Shown here: positions 14,853 through 23,225 of the stretch, piece after piece
How positions within the stretch are numbered: the first letter of the stretch is position 1
How the letters are laid out: each line of letters opens with the position of its first letter
Assembly: GCF_000024925.1 (NCBI RefSeq)
Contig: NC_013521.1
Coordinates: 1,054,001 to 1,118,000 of the forward strand
Direction of reading: 5' to 3'
Length of the DNA: 64,000 bases
DNA from: Sanguibacter keddieii DSM 10542
GTDB taxonomy: Bacteria > Actinomycetota > Actinomycetes > Actinomycetales > Cellulomonadaceae
Program-made: the position numbers and the translations under genes
Notes under the pieces: generated by a model
The model's input: only the letters and a program-made list of their open reading frames with translations
Told to the model about the DNA's origin: nothing
Databases searched by the model: none

Positions 14853-16144
14853 TAGAGCCTTCCTGCGGCCTTGAGTGAGAGGTACGTGTCGGCGAGCCGT
14901 GGTGCGAGCTCGTCGGGCAGGGCTGACACGACGTCGACGCCGCGCCGGCCCAGGACCATTGTCGCTGCTGCGCGCTCGAGCTCGGTGCGCTCGGCCGCCG
15001 CGGCGTCGAACACCTCGGCCGCGGTCGAGCGCCCCTCGCGCAGGGCGGCGACGGCCGGGTCGGCCACCGAGGCCAGCACCACGGTGTGGTGCGCGGTGAG
15101 CTGCTCGACCACCGGCAGCAGCCCGGTCTCGATGGCCGCGGGCTCCAGCGTCGAGAGGATCACGACGAGGGACCGCTGCGACAGGCGCTCACGCACCAGC
15201 GCGACGAGCCCGGGCCAGTCCGTCTCGACGAGGCTGGCCTCGAGCGGCGCCATCGCGTCGGCGAGGGCGGGGAGCAGGCGCGGTCCGGCGGCGCCGGCGA
15301 CGCGCGCCCGGAGCTCGCGGTCGTAGGCGACCATCTCGACGCGGTCGCCGGCCTTCGACGCGAGGGCGCCCAGCAGCAGCCCTGCCTCGATGCTCGCGTC
15401 GAGGCGGGGCTGGTCGCCGATGCGCGCGGCCGAGGTGCGGGCGGTGTCGAGGACGACGAGCACCCGGCGGTCGCGCTCGGGCCGCCAGGTGCGCACGACC
15501 ATCTCCTGGCCGCGCGCGGAGGCCCGCCAGTCGATCGAGCGGACGTCGTCGCCGATCACGTACTCGCGGAGCGAGTCGAACTCGGTGCCCTCGCCGCGGA
15601 TCTGCACGGCGGCCTGGCCGTCGAGCTCGCGCAGGCGCGCCAGCCGGCTGGGCAGGTGCCGTCGGGACGCGAACTCGGGCAGCACCCGCAGCGTGCCGGG
15701 CACGGGGATCGAGGCCTGCCGGCCGGCGACGCCGAGCGGGCCCAGGGCCCGCAGGGTCACGCGGTCCGCTCGCCGGTCTCCGCGCCGCGTCGGGACGAGG
15801 ACGGTGACCGTGCGGCGCTGCTCGCCCGGGGGCAGGTCGAGCGGGTGCCGGTCGCCCTGCGCCCCCGCGGATGGCTGCCAGGCGTCGCGGACCACGCCCG
15901 AGAACCGTCGTCGCGACCCGTTGCGCAGCACGAGGGTCGAGCGGGCGTGCTCGGTGAGCCGCACGGCCCGCGGGACGGTGCGCTGGACCGACACGTCGCG
16001 CGGCGAGGCCGCCAGCGCGGCGTCCACGGCGGCGACGAGCGCGACGACCACCGCCCACAGCAGCACGGTCGCCACGGTGCGCGTGAGCAGCACGGGGACG
16101 ACGCCGAGGGCTGCGAGGGCGACGGCACGCCAGGTGAGGACCAC
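14852..16144 (-). CDS. DUF58 domain-containing protein
   Basis: 430 residues, GTG start three bases after the moxR stop. Two N-terminal hydrophobic helices (about residues 5-45) are followed by a beta-rich region and the DUF58 motif EFDSLREYVIGDDVRSIDWRA (about residues 190-210). A von Willebrand-A-like fold follows with VLVVLDTARTSA and LVVILSTLEP. The DxSxS metal site of classical vWA domains is degenerate (DTARTS). DUF58 proteins are partners of MoxR AAA+ ATPases and are thought to link them to envelope or metal-insertion substrates; the biochemical role is unproven. Translation is coupled to the 40-residue gene downstream. Confidence 0.88.
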   Translation of the reverse strand: MVLTWRAVALAALGVVPVLLTRTVATVLLWAVVVALVAAVDAALAASPRDVSVQRTVPRAVRLTEHARSTLVLRNGSRRRFSGVVRDAWQPSAGAQGDRHPLDLPPGEQRRTVTVLVPTRRGDRRADRVTLRALGPLGVAGRQASIPVPGTLRVLPEFASRRHLPSRLARLRELDGQAAVQIRGEGTEFDSLREYVIGDDVRSIDWRASARGQEMVVRTWRPERDRRVLVVLDTARTSAARIGDQPRLDASIEAGLLLGALASKAGDRVEMVAYDRELRARVAGAAGPRLLPALADAMAPLEASLVETDWPGLVALVRERLSQRSLVVILSTLEPAAIETGLLPVVEQLTAHHTVVLASVADPAVAALREGRSTAAEVFDAAAAERTELERAAATMVLGRRGVDVVSALPDELAPRLADTYLSLKAAGRL

Positions 16145-16147
16145 GGC

Positions 16148-17209
16148 TCAGCGCGGGACGGGGACGGACGCGAGCACGGTCGAGAGCACCGTCTCGGCGC
16201 TGACCCCCTCGAGCTCGGCCTCGGGGCGGAGCTGCACCCGGTGGCGCAGGGTCGGGTGCGCGAGTGCCTTGACGTCGTCAGGGGTCACGAAGGTCCGTCC
16301 GCTGAGCCAGGCCCACGCGCGCGAGGTCGCGAGCAGGGCGGTGGCCCCGCGGGGCGAGACGCCGAGGGACAGCGACGGAGAGAACCGCGTCGCGCGGCAC
16401 ACGTCGACGACGTAGCCGAGGACCTCGGGCGACACCTGCACCTGGGCGACCTCGCGGCGCGCGCGCTCGAGCTCGTCGGCGCTCGCGACGGGGCGCACGC
16501 CGGCGGCACCGAGGTTGCGCGGGTCGAAGCCCGCGGCGTGGCGGGCCAGGACCTCGAGCTCGACGTCACGCTCGGGCAGCGGGAGCAGCACCTTGAGCAG
16601 GAACCGGTCGAGCTGCGCCTCCGGGAGGGGGTAGGTGCCCTCGTACTCGACCGGGTTCTGGGTCGCGATGACCAGGAACGGGTCGGGCAGCGGGAGCGGC
16701 TCGCCGTCCACGCTGACCTGGCGCTCCTCCATGGCCTCGAGGAGCGAGGCCTGCGTCTTGGGGGGCGTGCGGTTGATCTCGTCGGCGAGCAGCAGGTTGG
16801 TGAAGACCGGGCCCTCGCGGAAGCTGAACTCCGCGGTGCGCGCGTCGTAGACCAGGGAGCCTGTGATGTCGCCGGGCATGAGGTCGGGCGTGAACTGCAC
16901 GCGCTTGGTGTCGAGGGACAGGCTCGCCGCGAGGGTGCGGACCAGGAGCGTCTTGGCGACCCCGGGCACCCCCTCGAGGAGCACGTGCCCGCGGCACAGC
17001 AGGGCGATGAGCAGGCTCGTCACGGCGGCGTCCTGGCCGACGACGCCCTTGGCGACCTCGGTCCGGACCCGGCCGAGCGTGGCCCGCAGGTCTGACGACG
17101 ACGGCTCGGGACGGTCCTGAGACCCGGCAGTGCTGTCGGCGCCGCTCGTCGGGCCGACCTTCTCCAGGCCTGCGCTCTCGGGTGCGGGGGGTGGGGGTGG
17201 GGTGCTCAC
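16148..17209 (-). CDS. MoxR-family AAA+ ATPase
   Basis: 353 residues. The Walker A is GVPGVAKTLLVR, the Walker B LLLADEINRTPPK, followed by QASLLEAMEERQVS, the sensor-1 region FLVIATQNPVEYEGTYPLPEAQLDRF and the sensor-2-bearing lid domain: a full set for the MoxR clade. The N-terminal 35 residues are Pro/Ser-rich and disordered. The GTG start overlaps the TGA of the DUF4350 gene (GTGA). MoxR ATPases act as chaperone-like remodelling machines with vWA or DUF58 partners; here the partner is the next gene. It belongs to the coupled minus-strand operon 20563-14730. Confidence 0.92.
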   Translation of the reverse strand: MSTPPPPPAPESAGLEKVGPTSGADSTAGSQDRPEPSSSDLRATLGRVRTEVAKGVVGQDAAVTSLLIALLCRGHVLLEGVPGVAKTLLVRTLAASLSLDTKRVQFTPDLMPGDITGSLVYDARTAEFSFREGPVFTNLLLADEINRTPPKTQASLLEAMEERQVSVDGEPLPLPDPFLVIATQNPVEYEGTYPLPEAQLDRFLLKVLLPLPERDVELEVLARHAAGFDPRNLGAAGVRPVASADELERARREVAQVQVSPEVLGYVVDVCRATRFSPSLSLGVSPRGATALLATSRAWAWLSGRTFVTPDDVKALAHPTLRHRVQLRPEAELEGVSAETVLSTVLASVPVPR

Positions 17210-18501
17210 GCGCGGTGAACCTCGCTCTCCAGCTCGTCGAGATCGGTGGCCAGGCGCGTCAGACCGACGTCGCCGGTGGGTGGTGGTCCGTACAGGAGCC
17301 CGGAGACGTGCTCGGGCGGTCGGCGGGTCGCGCGGCAGACCGCGTCGACGAGCGCGTCGGGGCTGCTCGACCGCGGCAGGCCCAGACGTCGGGCCATGCG
17401 GTCGGCGGCGCCGGCGCGCAGCGAGGCGCCGGCGTGCCCGTAGGAGCGTGACCGGCGGTAGAGGCGGCCGCGTCCCAGGGTGGTCTCGGAGGATCGCACG
17501 ACCACGGGCAGGTCCTCGGTCGCGAGGGGACCCAGCCGCCGGCCCTGCCAGAGCCCGAGGACGAGCACCACGAGCAGCAGCTGCGCGGCGAGCGGGACGG
17601 CCCAGGGTGGGAGGTACGCCGTGATGCCCCCGCCGTCGTCGGCGGTCGTGGGTCGCTCGGGGACCAGCCAGACGAGGGTCTCCTCGTGCCCCAGCATGCG
17701 CAGCCCGAGGGCGGCGTTGCCGGCGGTCGTGACCGCGGCGTTGGTGAGGCCCGAGCCGTCGTCGAGGACGCGCAGGGTGACGTCGGGGGAGCCGTCGAGC
17801 GTCGTGACGGCGTAGTGCCCCGCCCCGGAGTCGTCGGTGAAGCAGAGGGCGGTCGCGCCGGTCGCGCTGTCACCGGCACGGAAGCGGCCACCGGCCGTGG
17901 TGACCTCGCCGGCCGCGGCGGCGTCGGGCTCGGTGCAGCGTGCGGGGGACGGCGTGGTCGGCTGCGGGCTGCGCGAGGCGTGGGTGACCTGGTCGGTCGC
18001 CGCGGCGAGCAGCGCGGGGCCGGGCGCGACGAGCACCACCTCGGAGCCGGTGCCGAGCAGGGACCGGGCGACGTCGTCGGGCATCCCGTAGTCGTCGACG
18101 ACGAGCAGGGTGGTCCCGGGGCCCGCGAGCCCGACGGCCTCGGCGACGGAGCGGGTCGACCGGACGTCGACGCCCTGGTCCCCGAGCACCTGTGCGAGCG
18201 CCATGGCGCCGTCGGGGGAGGGGTTGCCGGGGTCGAGCCGCACGGTCGTGGTGGACGGGGTGAGGGCGACGAGGACGAGCCCGGCGAGCAGCGCGGAGAG
18301 GAGGCCGACGACCACGACCCGGGAGGCGCGCCAGCGTCGGCCGGCGCGGGAAGCAGCGGTCGTGCCGTCGCCGCGCACGGCCGGGCCGTCGCTGGTGGTG
18401 CTGCTGGTCGTCGTCGTGCCCGCGGGGCGCGTGGCCTCTCCGCCGGGGGCCACCGGCCCGTCCGGGGCGACCAGCGTGGACGCCTTGTCCACGGGGCTCA
18501 C
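17206..18501 (-). CDS. DUF4350 domain-containing membrane protein
   Basis: 431 residues starting at GTG 18501, which overlaps the preceding TGA (GTGA); the frame stays open further upstream but the added residues match no protein-like pattern. A disordered Thr/Ser/Pro-rich head is followed by a hydrophobic helix (VVVVGLLSALLAGLVLVAL, about residues 60-80). An extracytoplasmic DUF4350-type domain comes next with SPDGAMALAQVLGDQGV and TTLLVVDDYGMPDD. A second helix (VPLAAQLLLVVLVLGLW) precedes a cytoplasmic tail with ATEDLPVVVRSSETTLGRGRLYRRS-like segments. The function is unknown; members occur in MoxR/DUF58/DUF4129 operons. Confidence 0.85.
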   Translation of the reverse strand: MSPVDKASTLVAPDGPVAPGGEATRPAGTTTTSSTTSDGPAVRGDGTTAASRAGRRWRASRVVVVGLLSALLAGLVLVALTPSTTTVRLDPGNPSPDGAMALAQVLGDQGVDVRSTRSVAEAVGLAGPGTTLLVVDDYGMPDDVARSLLGTGSEVVLVAPGPALLAAATDQVTHASRSPQPTTPSPARCTEPDAAAAGEVTTAGGRFRAGDSATGATALCFTDDSGAGHYAVTTLDGSPDVTLRVLDDGSGLTNAAVTTAGNAALGLRMLGHEETLVWLVPERPTTADDGGGITAYLPPWAVPLAAQLLLVVLVLGLWQGRRLGPLATEDLPVVVRSSETTLGRGRLYRRSRSYGHAGASLRAGAADRMARRLGLPRSSSPDALVDAVCRATRRPPEHVSGLLYGPPPTGDVGLTRLATDLDELESEVHRA

Positions 18502-19151
18502 CGGATCGCCCCGGCACCGGCGGGCGCGCCCTGGGCGGAGGGCAGCGCCGGCGCGGTGGTGGCGAGCGACGCGTCGAGCGAGCGCACGCTCTCGTAGGTG
18601 CTGCGGTCGCTCGGACGGCGCCCGTAGTACACGGCGTCGAAGGTGCTCCCCGCCGCGTCGAGCGACGGCCCGGCCGCCGGGAAGACCCGGACGAGCAGGC
18701 GGACGGCCTCGTCGGCGGTCCGTCCGGGGACGTCGTCGAGCAGGGCGCGCTCCTCGGACCGTCGCACCAGGGCGCGGAAGGCGTCGAGGGTCGCCGCGGA
18801 GTGGTCGCCCGCCCGTGCGTGCGCCTCGGCCGCGGCGACGAGCTGGTCGGCCGTGCGGGTGTCGTCCTCGTGCAGGACGGGTGCCGCGACGACCCGGCGG
18901 CTGCGGCGCAGCGGACCGGACACGATCAGCGCGACCACCGCCACGACCAGCACGACCCCGACGATGATGACCGCACCCCAGAACCCGCTGACCCCGGGCA
19001 CCGCGAGCCCGTCGAACAGGCTCATGACCCACCGCACGAACCGCTCGAGCAGCGACGGGCTGTCGTGGTAGACGGGGTTGGTCAGCTCGTCGCGCAGCAG
19101 GTCGCGCGCCGTGGTCGCGTCAGGGTCGACCGGGGTGCCGAGGCCGAGCAT
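18498..19151 (-). CDS. DUF4129 domain-containing membrane protein
   Basis: 217 residues; ATG at 19151 overlaps the preceding TGA (TGATG). The N-terminal region contains ARDLLRDELTNPVYHDS, a short amphipathic stretch, then one membrane helix (GAVIIVGVVLVVAVVALIV, about residues 57-77) and a C-terminal soluble DUF4129 region with ALDAFRALVRRSEER, RTADEAVRLLVRVFP and FDAVYYGRRP. The last motif (A..F..VYYG) is the signature of the family and is also found behind transglutaminase-like domains in other bacteria. The role is unknown; it is likely a structural partner of the MoxR complex. Confidence 0.86.
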   Translation of the reverse strand: MLGLGTPVDPDATTARDLLRDELTNPVYHDSPSLLERFVRWVMSLFDGLAVPGVSGFWGAVIIVGVVLVVAVVALIVSGPLRRSRRVVAAPVLHEDDTRTADQLVAAAEAHARAGDHSAATLDAFRALVRRSEERALLDDVPGRTADEAVRLLVRVFPAAGPSLDAAGSTFDAVYYGRRPSDRSTYESVRSLDASLATTAPALPSAQGAPAGAGAIR

Positions 19152-20563
19152 CAGGCCTCGTCGGCGGCCGCGGCGAGCTCCACGTCGAGGCCCTCGCGGC
19201 GCATCCTCACGTCGATGTACAGGAGCGCGACGACGCTCGACAGGAAGGTCGTGGAGATGGTCGACGCGATGATCTGCGTGACCACCGTGATGGCCAGGGC
19301 ACCCGCGTGCATGGTGTCGCCCGACGGGAACAGGATGCCGGCCACGAGGGACCCCGGCGACGCGACGAGGGTCGACACGATCGACGCGAGGACCGACGAG
19401 AGCAGGTAGATGCCGAAGAGCCGCCAGAACGACCCACGGCTGAGGAGCCAGCCCCGGGTGATCGACCGGCCGAGGCTCTGCCCCTCGAGCACGTAGGCGG
19501 CGGGGGTGAGCAGGAACCGCGTGAGCAGCCAGACGGCGACGACCACCACGGCGACGAGGGCGAGGACCGACACGAGGAGCACGCCCTCGACGGCGCCGCC
19601 CGCGGCCAGTGCCGCGATGATCCCGATGAACGCGCCGGCGACCAGGACGATGCCGACCGAGGGCAGCAGGGAGATGACCACGAGCCCGACGACCTTCGAG
19701 CGGACCTGCGCCCAGAGCTCGGACACCGTGAAGCTGGTGCCGATGACCGACCGGGAGATCGCGACGATGAGCAGGCCGGTGGTGATGATCGACGCGAGGT
19801 ACACGCCGAGCGAGATGAGCAGCGCCTGCGAGAGCTGCCCGGCGATCCCGTCGAGGCCGAGCTCGGCCGAGGTCTGCGAGGTGCCGGACCCGTCGAAGAC
19901 GGTGACGACGCCGTCGTCGAGCCACTGGTTGGCCGAGGGCGCGAGCACGTAGGCGATGAGCGCCGGGACGATGGTGGCCACGGCGATGACCAGCGCCACG
20001 ACGCCGAGCATGACCTTCGGGTTCTTGCGGATCGCGGCGAAGGCGCCGTCGTAGATCTCGCCGAGGGACAGCGGGCGCAGCGGGATGATCCCCGGCTTGG
20101 CCGGTCCCGGACGCCAGCCCGGGGCGGGGAGGCCGCCGTACGCGGGACCGCCCTGGGGCGGGCCGCCGTACTGGGGGGCGCCGCCGTACTGGGGGGCGCC
20201 GCCGTACTGGGGAGCGCCGCCGTACTGCTGGCTCCCGTACTGCGGGGCACCGCCGTACGGCGCGCCACCGGGCTGCTGGGCCCCGTAGCCGCCCGAGCCT
20301 GCCGGCGGGACGGGGGCACCGGGGCCGCCGCCGGGCGCGTACTGACCGTACCGGGGCTGCTGGTACCCGATCTGCGCCGAGGGCTGGCCCCAGCCGCCGG
20401 GCTGCTGGGCGGGAGCGCCCTGCTGCGCCGGGTCTGCCTTGCCTGCGGGGTCTGCCGGGTCAGGGGACCCCGAGGAGCCGTCCTGCCCCGGTGCGGGCGG
20501 CGTGCCGCCGGGTGGCGCGAAGGGCACGGGGGTCTCCTCCGGTCCGTCCTGCGGGCTCGTCAT
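19151..20563 (-). CDS. Glycerophosphodiester-phosphodiesterase membrane-domain-like protein with Gly/Pro/Tyr-rich head
   Basis: 470 residues from ATG 20563, which has GAGAGG eight bases upstream; longer versions of the frame add Arg-rich sequence and are rejected. Residues 1-165 are a disordered Pro/Gly/Gln/Tyr-rich region including near-exact YGGAPQ repeats. From about residue 170 (PLRPLSLGEIYDGAFAAIRKNPKVM) the protein becomes a membrane domain with about six helices resembling the GPDPase membrane family, without a catalytic phosphodiesterase domain. First gene of the operon that continues with DUF4129, DUF4350, MoxR and DUF58. Low-complexity heads of this kind are common on actinobacterial membrane proteins. 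It lies divergent from mtrA, so the 225-base gap holds promoters for both. Confidence 0.83.
   Translation of the reverse strand: MTSPQDGPEETPVPFAPPGGTPPAPGQDGSSGSPDPADPAGKADPAQQGAPAQQPGGWGQPSAQIGYQQPRYGQYAPGGGPGAPVPPAGSGGYGAQQPGGAPYGGAPQYGSQQYGGAPQYGGAPQYGGAPQYGGPPQGGPAYGGLPAPGWRPGPAKPGIIPLRPLSLGEIYDGAFAAIRKNPKVMLGVVALVIAVATIVPALIAYVLAPSANQWLDDGVVTVFDGSGTSQTSAELGLDGIAGQLSQALLISLGVYLASIITTGLLIVAISRSVIGTSFTVSELWAQVRSKVVGLVVISLLPSVGIVLVAGAFIGIIAALAAGGAVEGVLLVSVLALVAVVVVAVWLLTRFLLTPAAYVLEGQSLGRSITRGWLLSRGSFWRLFGIYLLSSVLASIVSTLVASPGSLVAGILFPSGDTMHAGALAITVVTQIIASTISTTFLSSVVALLYIDVRMRREGLDVELAAAADEA
20163..20216 (-). repeat. 18-bp coding tandem repeat (YGGAPQ units)
   Basis: CCGCCGTACTGGGGGGCG is present at 20163-20180 and 20181-20198, and with one change at 20199-20216, followed by a partial copy. 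On the coding strand it gives the hexapeptide APQYGG. Near identity of the DNA suggests recent slippage. Confidence 0.85.
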
Positions 20564-20787
20564 CCTGGTACCTCTCGGTGGTTCGGGAGTGCTGCCGGTG
20601 CGCGCTCTCTCCTGCGCGTAGCCGCGAGGACCCGCACGGGACCGAGCCGCCGCTCGCGCCATTCTGCGCCATCGGGCTGCGGGCCGCGGCGGTCTGCGCA
20701 GGCTGGTGCGGCGTGTCGCGCGAAGATCATCCTGCCTGCTCATCGTGCCACGCGCCGCCGACGCAGGGGAGATGGCAAGATGGCTGG

Positions 20788-21471
20788 ATGAAGTCACGTG
20801 TGCTGGTCGTTGACGATGACACCGCGCTCGCAGAGATGATCGGACTGGTCCTCAAGACCGAGGGATTCGACCCGGTGTTCTGCGCGGACGGAGACGCTGC
20901 GATCGGGATCTTCCGCAGCACGTCTCCCGATCTCGTCCTGCTCGACGTCATGCTCCCGGGCAAGGACGGCACAGAGGTGTGCCGTCAGATCCGCGCGGAG
21001 TCGGGCGTGCCGGTCATCATGCTGACCGCCAAGAGCGACACCGTCGACGTGGTCCAGGGGCTCGAGTCGGGGGCCGACGACTACATCTCGAAGCCCTTCA
21101 AGCCCAAGGAGCTCGTCGCCCGGATCCGCGCGCGCCTGCGCCGGACCGACGAGCCTGCCCCAGAACGACTGAGCATCGGAGACCTCGAGATCGACGTGAC
21201 GGGCCACCGGGTCACGCGCGCCGGAGCCGCCATCTCGCTGACCCCCCTCGAGTTCGACCTGCTCGTCGCCCTCGCCCGCAAGCCCTGGCAGGTGTTCTCC
21301 CGCGAGGTCCTCCTCGAGAAGGTCTGGGGCTACCGGCACGCGGCCGACACCCGCCTCGTCAACGTCCACGTGCAGCGCCTGCGCTCGAAGATCGAGCACG
21401 ACCCCGAGGTCCCCGAGATCGTGCTGACCGTCCGCGGCGTCGGGTACAAGGCTGGCGCAGCGACCACATGA
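20788..21471 (+). CDS. mtrA: Two-component response regulator MtrA
   Basis: 227 residues, OmpR/PhoB class. The receiver domain has D9-D10-D11, phospho-acceptor D53 in LVLLDVMLPG and the SKPFKPKEL switch. The winged-helix output carries SLTPLEFDLLVALARKPWQVFSRE and LVNVHVQRLRSKIEHDPE. The order mtrA-mtrB-lpqB and the length fit actinobacterial MtrA, a global regulator of cell division, envelope and osmotic response. ATG 20788 gives the canonical start MKSRVLVVDDD; two other ATGs just upstream are out of frame. The stop overlaps the mtrB ATG (ATGA). No strong Shine-Dalgarno sequence is seen, so initiation may be close to the transcript start. Confidence 0.95.
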   Translation: MKSRVLVVDDDTALAEMIGLVLKTEGFDPVFCADGDAAIGIFRSTSPDLVLLDVMLPGKDGTEVCRQIRAESGVPVIMLTAKSDTVDVVQGLESGADDYISKPFKPKELVARIRARLRRTDEPAPERLSIGDLEIDVTGHRVTRAGAAISLTPLEFDLLVALARKPWQVFSREVLLEKVWGYRHAADTRLVNVHVQRLRSKIEHDPEVPEIVLTVRGVGYKAGAATT

Positions 21472-23225
21472 GCGCCGGAGGTCGGCCGGTCGCGCGGTCT
21501 GTGAGACGCAGCGTGCGCCGTGCCGCCCAGAGGGTGCGCTGGTCGGCGCGGCGGGTCCTGCTCGCCTGGCGCACGTCCATGCAGCTGCGTGTCACCTCGA
21601 CGGCGATCGGCTTCGGCCTGCTCGCGGTGATGGTCCTGAGCACCTACCTGTCAGGAGCCATCCGGGACGGGCTGTTCGAGCAGCGCATCACGCAGGTGCT
21701 CACCGAGAGCTCGCGGTCGACCGCGCAGGCGCAGACCGCCTTCAACACCACGAGCGCGACCACCACCACGGGGGTCCAGCAGCTCGTCAACGACATGGTC
21801 CGGCTGCTCCAGGGCGGTGGGTCCAGCGGTCGCGAGATCTTCCTGTGGCGCACTGACCCCGACTCGGCGTCGTCGGTCCTCAACAGCAGCACGGCGCCCC
21901 AGCTGAGCGGGCTCATCACGGACACCCTGCGCGAGCAGACCGCCCAGGGTGAGGAGCAGCGCTGGCAGTCGGTGTCGATCCCGGACGGGACCGGGACCGT
22001 GCCGGGGGTGATCGTCGGGTCCAAGGTCGACGTCCCCGTCGCGGGTGCCTACGAGCTGTACTTCCTCTACTCCCTCGAGGCCGAGCAGGAGACGCTGAGC
22101 TTCATGCAGCGGGTGCTGGCCATCGCCGGCGTCCTGCTCATCGTGTTCCTCGCGTGCAGCACCTGGGTGGTCACGCGCCAGGTGGTCAAGCCCGTCCAGC
22201 GCGCCGCCCAGGTGGCCGAGCGCCTCGCCGACGGCCACCTCGACGAGCGGCTCCAGGCCAAGGGGCAGGACGAGATCGCGACGCTCGCACGGTCCTTCAA
22301 CGAGATGGCCGAGAGCCTCCAGGACCAGATCCAGCGCCTCGACGAGCTCTCGACGGTCCAGCGCCGGTTCGTCTCCGACGTCTCCCACGAGCTGCGGACT
22401 CCGCTCACCACGGTCCGCATGGCCAGCGAGATGATCTACGAGAACCGCGACGACCTCGACCCGGTGCTCAAGCGCTCCGCCGAGCTGCTCTCGGCGCAGC
22501 TCGACAGGTTCGAGGACCTCCTCGCCGACCTCCTCGAGATCAGCCGCTTCGACGCGGGGGCCGCGGTCCTCGACGCCGAGGCGCTCGACCTGCGCGACGT
22601 GGTGAGCGCGGCGATCGACCACGCGACGCCGCTCGCGGTCCGCAAGGACGTGTGGGTGGCCGCCTACCTCGCGGACGAGCCCGTCACCGCGGACTTCGAC
22701 CGGCGCCGGGTCGAGCGCGTGGTGCGCAACCTCCTGGTCAACGCGATCGAGTACGCGGAGAGCGGACCGGTCGAGGTGCGGGTCGCCTCGAACGCGACCG
22801 CGGTGGCCGTCCAGGTGCGCGACTACGGCGTCGGCATGGCCAAGGACCAGGTGGCCCACGTGTTCGACAGGTTCTGGCGGGCCGACCCGGCGCGGGCCAG
22901 GACGAGCGGGGGGACCGGGCTGGGCCTGGCGATCTCGCTCGAGGACGCGCTGCTGCACGGCGGCTGGCTCGAGGCCTGGGCTCAGCCCGGTCTCGGGGCT
23001 GCCTTCCGGCTCACCCTCCCGCGCCGTGCCGGGATCGTGCTGACGAGCTCGCCGATCGAGCTGGCCGCGGGCCGCGCCCCGGAGGACGTCGACGTCGACG
23101 CCCGGCGCACCGACGAGTCGGGGCCGGCCAGCCTGCCCGACATCACCGACCTGCCGGGAGAGGAGACCGTCGCGGAGCACCCCGCGACGGTCGTGCCCGC
23201 CCGTGAGCTGGGAGACCACCGATGA
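21468..23225 (+). CDS. mtrB: Sensor histidine kinase MtrB
   Basis: 585 residues, ATG overlapping the mtrA stop. A basic head of about 45 residues precedes TM1 (IGFGLLAVMVLSTYL), then an extracytoplasmic domain of about 150 residues, TM2 (VLAIAGVLLIVFLACSTWVV) and a HAMP region (VKPVQRAAQVAERLADGHL). HisKA follows with H307 in VSDVSHELRTPLTTV, then HATPase_c with the N-box NLLVNAIEYAE, DYGVGM and GGTGLGLAIS. A roughly 60-residue acidic tail extends past the kinase domain. It is expected to phosphorylate MtrA. LpqB, encoded next, is known in mycobacteria to modulate MtrB signalling. Confidence 0.95.
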   Translation: MSAGGRPVARSVRRSVRRAAQRVRWSARRVLLAWRTSMQLRVTSTAIGFGLLAVMVLSTYLSGAIRDGLFEQRITQVLTESSRSTAQAQTAFNTTSATTTTGVQQLVNDMVRLLQGGGSSGREIFLWRTDPDSASSVLNSSTAPQLSGLITDTLREQTAQGEEQRWQSVSIPDGTGTVPGVIVGSKVDVPVAGAYELYFLYSLEAEQETLSFMQRVLAIAGVLLIVFLACSTWVVTRQVVKPVQRAAQVAERLADGHLDERLQAKGQDEIATLARSFNEMAESLQDQIQRLDELSTVQRRFVSDVSHELRTPLTTVRMASEMIYENRDDLDPVLKRSAELLSAQLDRFEDLLADLLEISRFDAGAAVLDAEALDLRDVVSAAIDHATPLAVRKDVWVAAYLADEPVTADFDRRRVERVVRNLLVNAIEYAESGPVEVRVASNATAVAVQVRDYGVGMAKDQVAHVFDRFWRADPARARTSGGTGLGLAISLEDALLHGGWLEAWAQPGLGAAFRLTLPRRAGIVLTSSPIELAAGRAPEDVDVDARRTDESGPASLPDITDLPGEETVAEHPATVVPARELGDHR

